DNA of 40,767 nt from JAKOVR01 sp031415655 (GTDB taxonomy: Bacteria; Actinomycetota; Acidimicrobiia; Acidimicrobiales; Acidimicrobilacustridaceae), in NCBI GenBank assembly GCA_031415655.1, contig JANOSD010000185.1, forward strand, positions 1 to 40,767. The letters run 5' to 3'. A model generated the notes under the pieces. The model searched no databases, was not told the origin of the DNA, and worked only from the letters and a program-made list of their open reading frames with translations. The translations under genes and the position numbers were made by a program. Positions 16,414-23,734 of this stretch are shown piece by piece (position 1 is the first letter of the stretch; the number at the start of each line of letters is the position of its first letter).

Positions 16414-16731
16414 ACCGGTGGCCACGTCGAATGCCTGACCTACCTGGCGCAGTCGATCGCTGCTCAGCCGTCCCAGACGGTGCACGAGGAGCGCCGCGGA
16501 GATGCACTGGACCGAGTCGAGATTCACTGCGGACCGCAGCGGCACGGGATCGTCGCCGGGCTCCAGGAGTACTTCACTGGCCAGCCCCCGAATCGTGGTG
16601 GTGCACGGCCCGACCAGCGTTCGTCCCATTCGAGAGATCGCCGCATCTCGGGAGAGCACGACGACCGGACGCCGCCCGATGTCGGGGTGCTCACACCACC
16701 ACACGTCACCCCGGCGGGGGATGGCGGTCAT
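16405..16731 (-). CDS. MazF/PemK-family mRNA interferase toxin
   Basis: 108 residues, usual for the family. The N-terminus RRGDVWWCEHPDIGRRPVVVLSRD is the classic MazF/PemK opening, with the conserved Arg-Gly-Asp-(Val/Ile)-Trp strand and RPVVVLSR. Further motifs are LVGPCTTTIRG and VNLDSVQCISAALLVHRLGRLS, matching the substrate-binding Thr/Ser strand and the terminal helix region. It would cleave mRNA (or other RNA) at short sequences unless bound by the antitoxin. Its ATG overlaps the stop of the upstream antitoxin gene by 4 bp, the normal order for such pairs. Confidence 0.88.
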   Translation of the reverse strand: MTAIPRRGDVWWCEHPDIGRRPVVVLSRDAAISRMGRTLVGPCTTTIRGLASEVLLEPGDDPVPLRSAVNLDSVQCISAALLVHRLGRLSSDRLRQVGQAFDVATGCA

Positions 16732-16967
16732 GCGCGGTCAGCGACGGCGACGCGAAATGAGGCGAGATCGCCCCAGGCATCGGGTGTGTCCAGAGGTTGT
16801 TCGTCGTAGGCGACGTAACTGGCATTGATTTGCACCGCTCGCTCCTCGGCGAGAACCGCTCGCAAGGCCGAGTCGATCATGGCCGCATCATTGCGCCACA
16901 CCTTGAGTGCTCGGGCGCCGTGCAGCAGGTCGACATCGACGGGGCTGCTTACGCGGATTCGTTTCAT
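16728..16967 (-). CDS. Antitoxin of the MazF-type pair
   Basis: 79 residues from ATG 16967 (MKRIRVSSPVDVDLL). Start codons 24 and 27 nt upstream (ATG and GTG) would add eight or nine residues. The N-terminal part (KRIRVSSPVDVDLLHGAR, then VWRNDAAMIDSALRAVLAEER) looks like a short strand plus helices, compatible with a ribbon-helix-helix or MazE-like DNA-binding domain, but I do not recognise a named family. The acidic C-terminal tail (YDEQPLDTPDAWGDLASF) would wrap the toxin. Identification rests mainly on size, position and coupling to the toxin. Confidence 0.75.
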   Translation of the reverse strand: MKRIRVSSPVDVDLLHGARALKVWRNDAAMIDSALRAVLAEERAVQINASYVAYDEQPLDTPDAWGDLASFRVAVADRA

Positions 16968-16981
16968 GCCACGAAAGTGGC
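16968..16981. promoter_or_regulatory. Inverted repeat abutting the antitoxin start (candidate autoregulatory operator)
   Basis: GCCAC-GAAA-GTGGC is a perfect 5-bp inverted repeat ending at the base before the antitoxin ATG. Related AAAAGTG/AAAAGTTG words lie just upstream on the minus strand. Toxin-antitoxin complexes commonly bind such repeats at their own promoter. It also occupies the place where a ribosome binding site should be. Confidence 0.45.
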
Positions 16982-17068
16982 AACTTTTCATCACTTTTCA
17001 ATCCTGCGTCTGCTCGCTTCGGAAGCCCCGTTGGGCCGAGCCGAACGCCGTCTATCGCACGGCCAACG

Positions 17069-17977
17069 TCAACCGACGGGGCGCGGTACGAGGCGGTCGG
17101 CGATGGCGGCGACGACGGCGAACGACCGGTGGGTGCCGCCGTCTTCGCCTTTCTCGAAATCGTTACCGTCGGCGGACATGGTGTTGGTGACGTGGGCGAC
17201 GCACACCACTTGCCGATCACACTTTTCGGCATACGCATAGAGCGCCGCTGCCTCCATCTCAACCGCCACGATGCCGTCGGCTTCGGCGGCAGCGATCGAC
17301 GTGGGGGTTTCTCGCAACGGGGCGTCGGTGGTCCACGAAGCGCCGGTGTGCACGGGCTCGTCGAGCCCAGAGAACGCCCCGTGGAGCCGGTCCAAGAGCG
17401 CGGCGTCGATCGAACTCCAACGACTGGGGGGAAGGTAGTGGAGGCTGGTTCCTTCGTCGCGCAGGGCGCGGTCGATCAGCACGAAGTAGGGCGGCTCCCC
17501 GAGCGGCGTGATTCGGCCGGCCGAGGTGATGCTCACGACCAACGAACACCCCGAGGCAGCCAGTTCCTCGGCCACGAGCACGGCGAACGACGAGCCCACG
17601 GCGCATCCGACCACGCCGATCTCCCGTCCCTGAGCTTCGCCATCCTCGGCGGCAAGACGATACGTGAAAAGCTTGGTGTGATAGCAGGCCCAGCCCGGAT
17701 GCAGGGTTCCCCGTCCGGAGCGCACCAACCACTCGACCATGTCGCCATCGGGATCGAGCACGCAAACCTCGGGGACGTCGAGCTCGGGCAGGTTCCGTTG
17801 GCGGCGAGCCTCTCGCAACAGTTTTTCGGCCACGAACACCGACGCCTCTTCGTAGGCCTTGGCGGCGAGTAACGGGGAAGCCGAATCCTCAGGGTCTGTC
17901 GGCGCGTTGGCGGCGCGCGACTCGGGAGAGGGGTGTGGCGAACCGGTGGTCGGCGGCATTGGGGACATCGGGGACAT
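17069..17977 (-). CDS. Nucleoside phosphorylase (PNP/UDP phosphorylase family)
   Basis: 302 residues, first of three closely spaced ATGs. After about 35 Pro/Ser/Asp-rich residues the enzyme domain begins. Family features are GREIGVVGCAVGSSFAVLVAEEL (phosphate-binding and central strand), SLVVSITSAGRI, and near the C-terminus GIVAVEMEAAALYAYAE, the ExEAAALxA motif whose Glu contacts the ribose 2'-OH. Phosphorolysis of a purine or pyrimidine nucleoside to the base and pentose-1-phosphate is the likely reaction. The base-recognition residues cannot be assigned by eye, so uridine, inosine or adenosine remain open. It stands alone, divergent from the selenoprotein gene, with 200 bp of repeat-bearing DNA between. 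Confidence 0.8.
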   Translation of the reverse strand: MSPMSPMPPTTGSPHPSPESRAANAPTDPEDSASPLLAAKAYEEASVFVAEKLLREARRQRNLPELDVPEVCVLDPDGDMVEWLVRSGRGTLHPGWACYHTKLFTYRLAAEDGEAQGREIGVVGCAVGSSFAVLVAEELAASGCSLVVSITSAGRITPLGEPPYFVLIDRALRDEGTSLHYLPPSRWSSIDAALLDRLHGAFSGLDEPVHTGASWTTDAPLRETPTSIAAAEADGIVAVEMEAAALYAYAEKCDRQVVCVAHVTNTMSADGNDFEKGEDGGTHRSFAVVAAIADRLVPRPVG

Positions 17978-18103
17978 AGGAGGGCGACGCTAACCGCCCG
18001 CTCCCCCGGACCAAATCGCCGGACCAACTCCCCGGCCCACCACACCGGCCCAAATCCCCAGTTGACCCACACGGCCGATGCCCGACGCCCTGACCCACAC
18101 GAC

Positions 18104-18145
18104 CGATGCCCGATGCCCGATGCCCGATGCCCGATGCCCGATGCC
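18104..18145. repeat. Perfect 7-bp tandem repeat, six copies
   Basis: Six uninterrupted copies of CGATGCC lie 32 bp before the start of the selenoprotein gene and downstream of related ACCCACACGACCGATGCCC copies. A perfect array in a promoter-sized gap is a plausible phase- or level-varying element, but no evidence of that is visible. Confidence 0.9.
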
Positions 18146-18177
18146 CATAAGCCGGGCACTCCCGATAGCCTTCGACC

Positions 18178-18804
18178 ATGTCATTCTGGATACGCCATCG
18201 TTTACCCGCGCCACGCGGCCGACGGGCCGCCGCAATCGTGGCGGGAATGGCGCTTGGCTTGGGAGCGGTCGCCTGCGGTGCCAGCACCGACTCCGCCAAA
18301 CCGGCAGACTCCGCCAAACCGGCCGGTGGCGCCGGTGGCGCCCGATCCAGCGGGCAAAACAGCTCGCCGGCCGCCGATGCCAATGTGATTCCCGCCTCGG
18401 TGCGTACGGCATCGGTCACCGATGTTGCCACCGGTGGCGACGTGGTTCTCGGATCGCTGCTGCCCACCGACAAAGCGTTACTCGTTTGGTTCTGGGCCCC
18501 CCTCTGAACGCGGTGTCGGGCCGAGGCGCCCGACGTTGAGCAGTTTGCTCAACAGCACAAGAACTCAACCGCCGTGATCGGCGTCGGCACCCAAGATGGG
18601 ATTGTCCTCGCCAAGCAGTTCGTTGGCGACACCGCGGTCACTTTTCCGATGACCTGGGACAAATCCGGCCAGACCTGGGTCGACTTCGGCGTTCCCGCCC
18701 AACCGGCGATGATCCTCTACAACAAGTTCGGCGCCGAGGTTCGGCGCTGGAACGGCGTGTTCAAAAAGGCCGAGGTCGACGAAGCCATCAGCCGGCTCGG
18801 GTAG
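18178..18804 (+). CDS. Selenoprotein: secreted MPT53/DsbE-like thioredoxin-fold lipoprotein with UxxC motif (TGA = Sec at 18505-18507)
   Basis: 208 residues when the in-frame TGA is read as selenocysteine. Residues 1-34 are a signal peptide with a late basic region and GAVAC lipobox. After a Lys/Ala/Pro linker the redoxin domain has LLVWFWAPL-U110-TR-C113-RAEAPDVE. Relatives such as mycobacterial MPT53/DsbF have WFWxPWCPxC at this site, so TGA replaces exactly the first, nucleophilic Cys. The domain continues in the same frame through VIGVGTQDG, FPMTWDKSGQTW and the cis-proline loop VPAQP (Pro176) to SRLG. A stable hairpin follows the TGA, and tRNA-Sec, selA, selB and selD are encoded 7.7-13 kb away. 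Likely role: extracytoplasmic thiol-disulfide exchange. A nonsense mutation is the alternative but would need to hit this codon by chance. Confidence 0.9.
18508..18540 (+). promoter_or_regulatory. Bacterial SECIS-like hairpin directly after the Sec TGA
   Basis: GTCGGGC (18515-18521) pairs perfectly with GCCCGAC (18528-18534) around the six-base loop CGAGGC. C511-G538 (counted from 18000) and three G-U or U-G pairs extend the stem below. The loop starts 15 nt after the TGA, within the range of bacterial SECIS elements, and has a GG step in the loop as in E. coli fdhF. SelB would bind this hairpin while its cargo tRNA enters the ribosome. Compatible with the conserved peptide it encodes. Confidence 0.75.
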
Positions 18805-19678
18805 CGGTCACCAACCATCCGTGCACCGGGAGCCGGTAGCGGCCGTTGGCTTGCCGATACGGCGCAATCAACCGACAAACCTCGGTGTGCACCGCGGTGG
18901 CCTCCGAATCCGAGAGGGGTTCGTTTCGATACGAACCGTCGGCCATTCGCACGCCCAGCGCCCGGCCCACCCACGCCCACAATTCGTCGCAGTCGAGGGT
19001 GCGGAACGATTCGATCCGTGACACTTCAGCGTCGCGCCAGCCGCTGGTGTTGATCGTGGCACACAGCCCGGAAGGGTCGGCATGGCGGAAATGGGGGTAC
19101 GTGGCAGGTTCGGCAGTGCCCGGCATCACGGTACGCACCGCCTGCCAGAACGAATCAAAGGGAACCAGCTCCGCCGGCGCGCCGAGCACCGAAAGCGCCA
19201 ACGTGGCGCCCGGTCGGGCCGCCGCCGCCAGCCGGGTGAGCTCTTCTCCGGCGTCGGCGATGAACATGAACACCAACGAGCTGGTGACGGCATCGAACAA
19301 CCGATCCGAGCCGTCGCGCCAGGCTCCGAGCACGGCGCTGGTTCCTTCCACCACGGTGAGCCGCTCCACCGCCGCGTCCCCGGACCCGTCGCTGGCGCCG
19401 ACTCCGGCAACCGAGCTGACGCTCCGTACCCGCTCAGGAAGGCGGGCCAGCATCGGTCCCGAGGGGTCGAGTGCCACCACCGCGACGCGGGGCGACGAAA
19501 CAAGCAAGGCCGCCGTGACCGCGCCCGTGCCCGCGCCATGGTCGAGCACGAGACGGCCGCCCATGCCGCCAGCGGTGTCCGCTGAAACGACGGCACGAAC
19601 CACGGCATGAACCACTGCCTCCGTGTAGGGGACCGTGAACGGAGCCACGTATCGGTCGTAGTGTTCAGCGCCGTCCAT
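18788..19678 (-). CDS. Class I SAM-dependent methyltransferase
   Basis: 296 residues, ATG start at 19678. Motif I is LVLDHGAGTGAVTAALL near residue 43, followed by VVALDPSGPMLARLPERV and FDAVTSSLVFMFIADAGEEL. The N-terminus (GAEHYDRYVAPFTVPYTEAVV) is usual for small-molecule methyltransferases. It is convergent with the selenoprotein gene and overlaps it by 17 bp (18788-18804), which would make antisense interference possible. The substrate is unknown. Selenium methylation or volatilisation is conceivable because of the location but has no sequence support. Confidence 0.85.
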   Translation of the reverse strand: MDGAEHYDRYVAPFTVPYTEAVVHAVVRAVVSADTAGGMGGRLVLDHGAGTGAVTAALLVSSPRVAVVALDPSGPMLARLPERVRSVSSVAGVGASDGSGDAAVERLTVVEGTSAVLGAWRDGSDRLFDAVTSSLVFMFIADAGEELTRLAAAARPGATLALSVLGAPAELVPFDSFWQAVRTVMPGTAEPATYPHFRHADPSGLCATINTSGWRDAEVSRIESFRTLDCDELWAWVGRALGVRMADGSYRNEPLSDSEATAVHTEVCRLIAPYRQANGRYRLPVHGWLVTATRAG

Positions 19679-19794
19679 AGGCGATCACCTTTCTGATCCT
19701 TGGGGAACCTTTCTCGGTTCTCTATCGTTGACCGTCCGGCATCCCCGCAAGCGGGCGCAAGGCTCGCACATCACACCTACTCCAGGAGAAAAGC

Positions 19795-20847
19795 TTGACC
19801 ACCCGAATCCCTTCCGCCGACGGCCACGCCGATTCACCGGTCCAAAGGCCACGCACCAGTCGGCGAGCGATTCTTGCCGGTCTGCTCGCCACCCCAGTGC
19901 TTGCCGTCGCTGCCTGCAGCAGTACAACCCCGTCGACCAACTCCACGGGATCCACCGCGGCGGGAACGAAAGCCACGACCGCTGGCACCGGGCCAACGGG
20001 GTCCGGCGTCGCCGCCAAGACCTTCACCGCCGACCGGGCGCTCAAGATCAGTGCGATCCCCGACCAGGACGCCGAGAAGTTGAACCGGCTCTACGGGAAG
20101 GTGTCCGCCTATCTCAAGAGCAAGTTGGGAGTCGACGTTGAGTATGTGCCGGTTACCGACTACGCCGGATCAGTGTCGGCGTTCCGCATCGGCGACCTCG
20201 ATGCCGTGTGGTTCGGCGGACTCACCGGGGTCCAGGCCCGGATCCAGGAACCCGGTGCCGTTTATCTGGCGCAACGCGACATCGACGCCGAGTTCAAGAG
20301 CGTGTTCATTGCCAACACCTCGGCCAACATCGCACCGCTCGCCGACGTGGCCGGCCTCAGCGCGGTGAAGGGAAAGACCCTCACCTTCGGTAGCGAGTCG
20401 TCCACGTCGGGTCGGCTCATGCCGCAGTACTTCATGGATCAGGCCGGCGTCACGGTCAAGGACCTTGAAGGCCAGGCCGGTTTCTCCGGTTCCCACGACA
20501 AGACCATCGCCGTGGTGGAAGCGGGCACCTATCAGGTTGGCGCCTTGAACAAAGCGGTGTGGGAAAAGACCGTGAAAGAAGGCAAGGTCGACGAGAGCAA
20601 GGTGAAGGTGATCCTCACCACTCCGTCGTACTACGACTACCACTGGCTTGCCCGTCCGGATCTCGATGCCACGTTCGGTGCCGGGTTCACCGCCGCGCTG
20701 GGCGAGGCCATCCTTGCGCTCGACATCAACGTTCCCGAACAGAAGGAAATCCTGGAGTTGTTCTCGGCCAAGAAGTTCATTCCTACCAAGGCCGAGAACT
20801 ACGCCAAGATCGAAGAAATCGGTCGCAAGATCGAGCTCATCAAGTGA
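19795..20847 (+). CDS. PhnD-like ABC transporter substrate-binding lipoprotein, putative selenium oxyanion binder
   Basis: 350 residues, TTG start with AGGAGAAAAGC upstream. The signal has a twin-arginine-like TSRRAIL start and lipobox VAAC, followed by a Thr/Ser/Gly linker. The mature domain opens with LKISAIPDQDAEKLNRLYGKV and VEYVPVTDYAGSVSAFRIGDLDAVWFGG, the phosphonate-binding PhnD pattern, and continues with GSESSTSGRLMPQYF and YQVGALNKAVWE. No C-P lyase or phosphonatase gene is near; the neighbours are selenium genes. PhnD-like proteins annotated as putative selenate-binding proteins are known next to selD in other bacteria, so selenate or selenite is the best guess (inference). Phosphonate or phosphite is the alternative. 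Confidence 0.82.
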   Translation: MTTRIPSADGHADSPVQRPRTSRRAILAGLLATPVLAVAACSSTTPSTNSTGSTAAGTKATTAGTGPTGSGVAAKTFTADRALKISAIPDQDAEKLNRLYGKVSAYLKSKLGVDVEYVPVTDYAGSVSAFRIGDLDAVWFGGLTGVQARIQEPGAVYLAQRDIDAEFKSVFIANTSANIAPLADVAGLSAVKGKTLTFGSESSTSGRLMPQYFMDQAGVTVKDLEGQAGFSGSHDKTIAVVEAGTYQVGALNKAVWEKTVKEGKVDESKVKVILTTPSYYDYHWLARPDLDATFGAGFTAALGEAILALDINVPEQKEILELFSAKKFIPTKAENYAKIEEIGRKIELIK

Positions 20848-20921
20848 TCGTCTTGGGCACGATCTCTTGCCCCCGATGAACCGGCCCGGATGAACGTGCG
20901 AACAAGAGCCTTCGGCTATCG

Positions 20922-21674
20922 GTGACGGGTACCGCCGCGCTCAACGTTCGCAACGTTCGCTGTTCCTTCGGCGCCCATCTGGTGCTGCGCGACGTCTCCC
21001 TCGAGATCCATCCGGGGGAGATCGTCGCGCTGGTCGGGCCCAGCGGTGCCGGCAAGACGACCCTGCTCTCGCTCGGCAACGCCACGCTGCTTCCTGGCGA
21101 GGGAACGGTCACGGTGCTCGGTGCCGAAACCGGTTCGTTGCGACGGCGACGAGAACGTCGACGGGTGCTGAGTCGGGTGGGCACTGTTCAACAGCAACCG
21201 CAACTGCCGGGCAGCATGCTTGTTGTGCACAACGTAAATGCCGGTCGGCTCGGTCAGTGGAGCACCTTGGCGGCGCTGGTTTCGTTGGTGAAACCACGAG
21301 GAGTAGCCGAGGTGCGCGGCGCCCTCGACCGCTTCGGCATCGCCGACCTGCTTCGGGCCCGCACGTCGACGTTGTCGGGCGGACAGCAGCAACGGGTCGC
21401 CCTTGCTCGCCTCCTGGTGCAAAAGCCCGACCTGGTGTTGGCCGACGAGCCCGTGAGTGCCGTCGACCCGGCGTGGAGCCGGGAAGTGTTGACGGTGCTG
21501 GCCGAACTCGCTGCGCAGGGCGCTGCCGTCGTTCTCAGCATCCACGACATCGACCTCGCGCTCGAGCAGGTGCAACGAGTGGTCGGCCTTCGCGCCGGTG
21601 AGATCGTGTTCGACTGCGCGGCCGAACAAGTCACCCCCGAACAACTCACCGCGTTGTACGAGCTGACCGCGTGA
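20922..21674 (+). CDS. PhnC-like ABC transporter ATP-binding protein of the putative selenium importer
   Basis: 250 residues from GTG 20922. Walker A is GPSGAGKTTLL near residue 37, the Q-loop is VGTVQQQPQLPG, the signature LSGGQQQRVALARLL near 145, Walker B LVLADEPVSAVDP near 166 and the H-loop LSIHDIDLAL near 200. It should drive the transporter formed with the preceding binding protein and the following permease. The 74-bp gap before the gene has no internal promoter that I can recognise. Similarity is to the phosphonate-type ATPases (PhnC), consistent with the PhnD-like partner. Confidence 0.88.
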   Translation: MTGTAALNVRNVRCSFGAHLVLRDVSLEIHPGEIVALVGPSGAGKTTLLSLGNATLLPGEGTVTVLGAETGSLRRRRERRRVLSRVGTVQQQPQLPGSMLVVHNVNAGRLGQWSTLAALVSLVKPRGVAEVRGALDRFGIADLLRARTSTLSGGQQQRVALARLLVQKPDLVLADEPVSAVDPAWSREVLTVLAELAAQGAAVVLSIHDIDLALEQVQRVVGLRAGEIVFDCAAEQVTPEQLTALYELTA

Positions 21675-21693
21675 TCACCTGCGGTCTTTGCCG

Positions 21694-23622
21694 ATGACCC
21701 TCGTCTCCGATCTCGCCGGTGCTGAATCGACCGTCGGTCGTTCGCGCCGCCCCGAAGTCGGCGACAACCGGCCCCGCAGGGACCAACCCGGTGGAGCCGA
21801 ACAGGACGGTGGCCGCCGCGCAGACAACGACGGCCCGTCACCGCTTGGCGTCCCCCAACGTGATGGCCGACGAACCCGCACTCGGGTCGGCGCCACCGTC
21901 GTGGTCGTCGCCGCCATCGGAGCGTCGATATGGGCCACCGGTGTCGGCCGGAGACCGGTGATCAATCCGGGTGGGTGGGAACAGGTCCGCCAGTTCTTCG
22001 CCGCCGCCCTGCACCCCGAACTCGACCCGGCGTTCCTTCGTTTGGCCGCTGACGCGGCCCTCGTCACGGTCGGGTTCGCCCTCTTGGGCACGGCGCTCAG
22101 CCTCGGTATCGGTGTGGTCGGTGGCCTGGCCGCCACCTCGGCGTGGAACGACACCGGCCATCGTCCGGCCGCTCCGCGAGTGGCCCGGGCAATCGTCCGC
22201 GTCGCCCTCGTCCCCCTCCGGTCGGTGCACGAAGCGGTGTGGGCGCTGCTCCTCGTCGCAGTGCTTGGGCTCAACCCCCTCGTCGCTGTCGTGGCGATCG
22301 GCGTGCCGTTCGGTGCGGTCACGGCCAAGGTCTTTGCCGAAGTGTTCGACGAGTTACCCCGAGGGCCCTTCCTCGCGCTGCGAGCCGCCGGAGTGTCCAA
22401 ACCGGCGGCCTTTGCCTACGGGGTCTTGCCGAACGCCGCCCGAACGATGCTTTCGTACTCCTTCTATCGTTTCGAATGCGGGATTCGTGCCGCCGCCGTG
22501 CTCGGGGTCATCGGCGCCGGCGGCATCGGCTTTCAGATCAAGCTCAGCTTTCAGTCGCTCAACTACGAAGAGATGTGGACGCTCATCGCCTTTCTGGTGC
22601 TGATGTGCGGCGTCGCGGACTGGTGGGGTTCGACGCTCCGCCGATCTGGCCGCATCGACTCGTTCCGCTCGAGCAGAAGAGCCAGCAGGCGTTGGCTCTT
22701 CTGGCACCGGCGGACCGCTGCTCAAGGTCTTCCCGACCGAGATGGTGCCGGTGCCGGTGCCGGCGCCGTTGCCGGTGCCAACGAGGTGCGGCGCAACCGG
22801 GCCGATGACCTCCGAACGCAGGCCCGACGTCGCCGGGGGGTGATCGTGGCGTCGGGCGTGGGCCTCGCCGTCGCCCTCGTGGTGTCCTGGCGACAACTGA
22901 AGATCAACCCATCTTCGCTGTGGGCGCCGCGCGCCCGTACCAACTTCAGCCGTCTCGTCGAGCAGTTGTGGCCACCGGTGACCGACGACGGGATCGCCGA
23001 CCTGCTCGCCCAGACCGGTCAGACCCTCGCCATGTCGGTGCTGGCGATCACCGGCGCCTTTGGTGGGGCCTGGGTGATGGCCTTCGTGGCCGCCCGGCCG
23101 GGCACCGACCGTACCGGTCGACATCGTCATGGCCGGCGCGGACGCATTCGTGCCGGGTTGATGCGTTTCGGGTTGCTGGTGACTCGCGCTATCCCCCCTC
23201 CCGTGTGGGCGCTCGTATTCGTATTCGTCTGTTTCCCGGGCGTACTCCCCGGTGCGCTCGCCTTGGGCATCTACAACCTCGGCGTGCTCGGCCGGCTGAT
23301 GGCCGAGATGGCCGAGCAACAAGACGATCGGTCAACCGAGGCGTTGCGGGCGTCCGGCGCGTCACCACTTCAGGTGGTGGTCTACGACCGGGCCCCTCGG
23401 CTCGCCGCACCGTTCCTCGCCTTCGGCCTTTACCGCTGGGAAGTCACCATCCGCGAGACCGTGGTGGTTGGACTCGTGGCGGCCGGGGGCCTGGGGTATG
23501 CCCTTAACCAGCAACTGGCGGCGTTCGACTACCACGCCGTGAGCGCCACCCTCCTCGCGCTCGTGGCCGTCACCGTACTGGTCGACATTGCCAGCATGGC
23601 GGCCCGGCGTCTTGTCCGCTGA
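21694..23622 (+). CDS. Fused double-domain PhnE-like ABC transporter permease of the putative selenium importer
   Basis: 642 residues from ATG 21694, about twice the length of a single PhnE. Two complete permease units are joined: the first has the ATPase-contact EAA loop EVFDELPRGPFLALRAAGVSKPAAF with YRFECGIRAAAVLGVIGAGGIG, the second EMAEQQDDRSTEALRASGASPLQVV with YRWEVTIRETVVVGLVAAGGLG (each quoted in parts, roughly residues 210-290 and 535-610). A charged linker with a Gly/Ala repeat (GAGAGAGAVAGA) at about 350 joins them. Some 12 hydrophobic segments are visible. The N-terminal 65 residues are polar and disordered-looking. It completes a three-gene importer, ending convergent to the radical SAM gene. 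Confidence 0.88.
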   Translation: MTLVSDLAGAESTVGRSRRPEVGDNRPRRDQPGGAEQDGGRRADNDGPSPLGVPQRDGRRTRTRVGATVVVVAAIGASIWATGVGRRPVINPGGWEQVRQFFAAALHPELDPAFLRLAADAALVTVGFALLGTALSLGIGVVGGLAATSAWNDTGHRPAAPRVARAIVRVALVPLRSVHEAVWALLLVAVLGLNPLVAVVAIGVPFGAVTAKVFAEVFDELPRGPFLALRAAGVSKPAAFAYGVLPNAARTMLSYSFYRFECGIRAAAVLGVIGAGGIGFQIKLSFQSLNYEEMWTLIAFLVLMCGVADWWGSTLRRSGRIDSFRSSRRASRRWLFWHRRTAAQGLPDRDGAGAGAGAVAGANEVRRNRADDLRTQARRRRGVIVASGVGLAVALVVSWRQLKINPSSLWAPRARTNFSRLVEQLWPPVTDDGIADLLAQTGQTLAMSVLAITGAFGGAWVMAFVAARPGTDRTGRHRHGRRGRIRAGLMRFGLLVTRAIPPPVWALVFVFVCFPGVLPGALALGIYNLGVLGRLMAEMAEQQDDRSTEALRASGASPLQVVVYDRAPRLAAPFLAFGLYRWEVTIRETVVVGLVAAGGLGYALNQQLAAFDYHAVSATLLALVAVTVLVDIASMAARRLVR

Positions 23623-23702
23623 GCAACCTCCGCTGAGGGAACGCCTGAGTCACGCCGCGGGATTTCCTGGCATCAGGACCCGGGGTGCCGAGAGATTCTG
23701 GG

Positions 23703-23720
23703 GCGGTCCGACCGGACCGC
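23703..23720. terminator. Candidate bidirectional terminator between importer and selenium operon
   Basis: GCGGTCCG-AC-CGGACCGC is a perfect 8-bp inverted repeat (effectively a 7-bp stem with a 4-nt loop) in the 112-bp gap between the convergent permease and radical SAM genes. There is no T-run on either strand, so the mechanism is uncertain; position is the main support. Confidence 0.45.
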
Positions 23721-23734
23721 ACGATGGGTCACGC

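Noticed and set aside
18178..18507. Stand-alone truncated lipoprotein or pseudogene ending at TGA 18505
   Set aside because: The same frame continues with clear redoxin homology, the TGA replaces the catalytic Cys, a SECIS-like hairpin follows, and sel genes are present. Reading as a selenoprotein explains all of this.
19795..23622. Phosphonate catabolism operon
   Set aside because: Only transporter genes are present; no C-P lyase, phosphonatase or phn regulator nearby, and the context is selenium.
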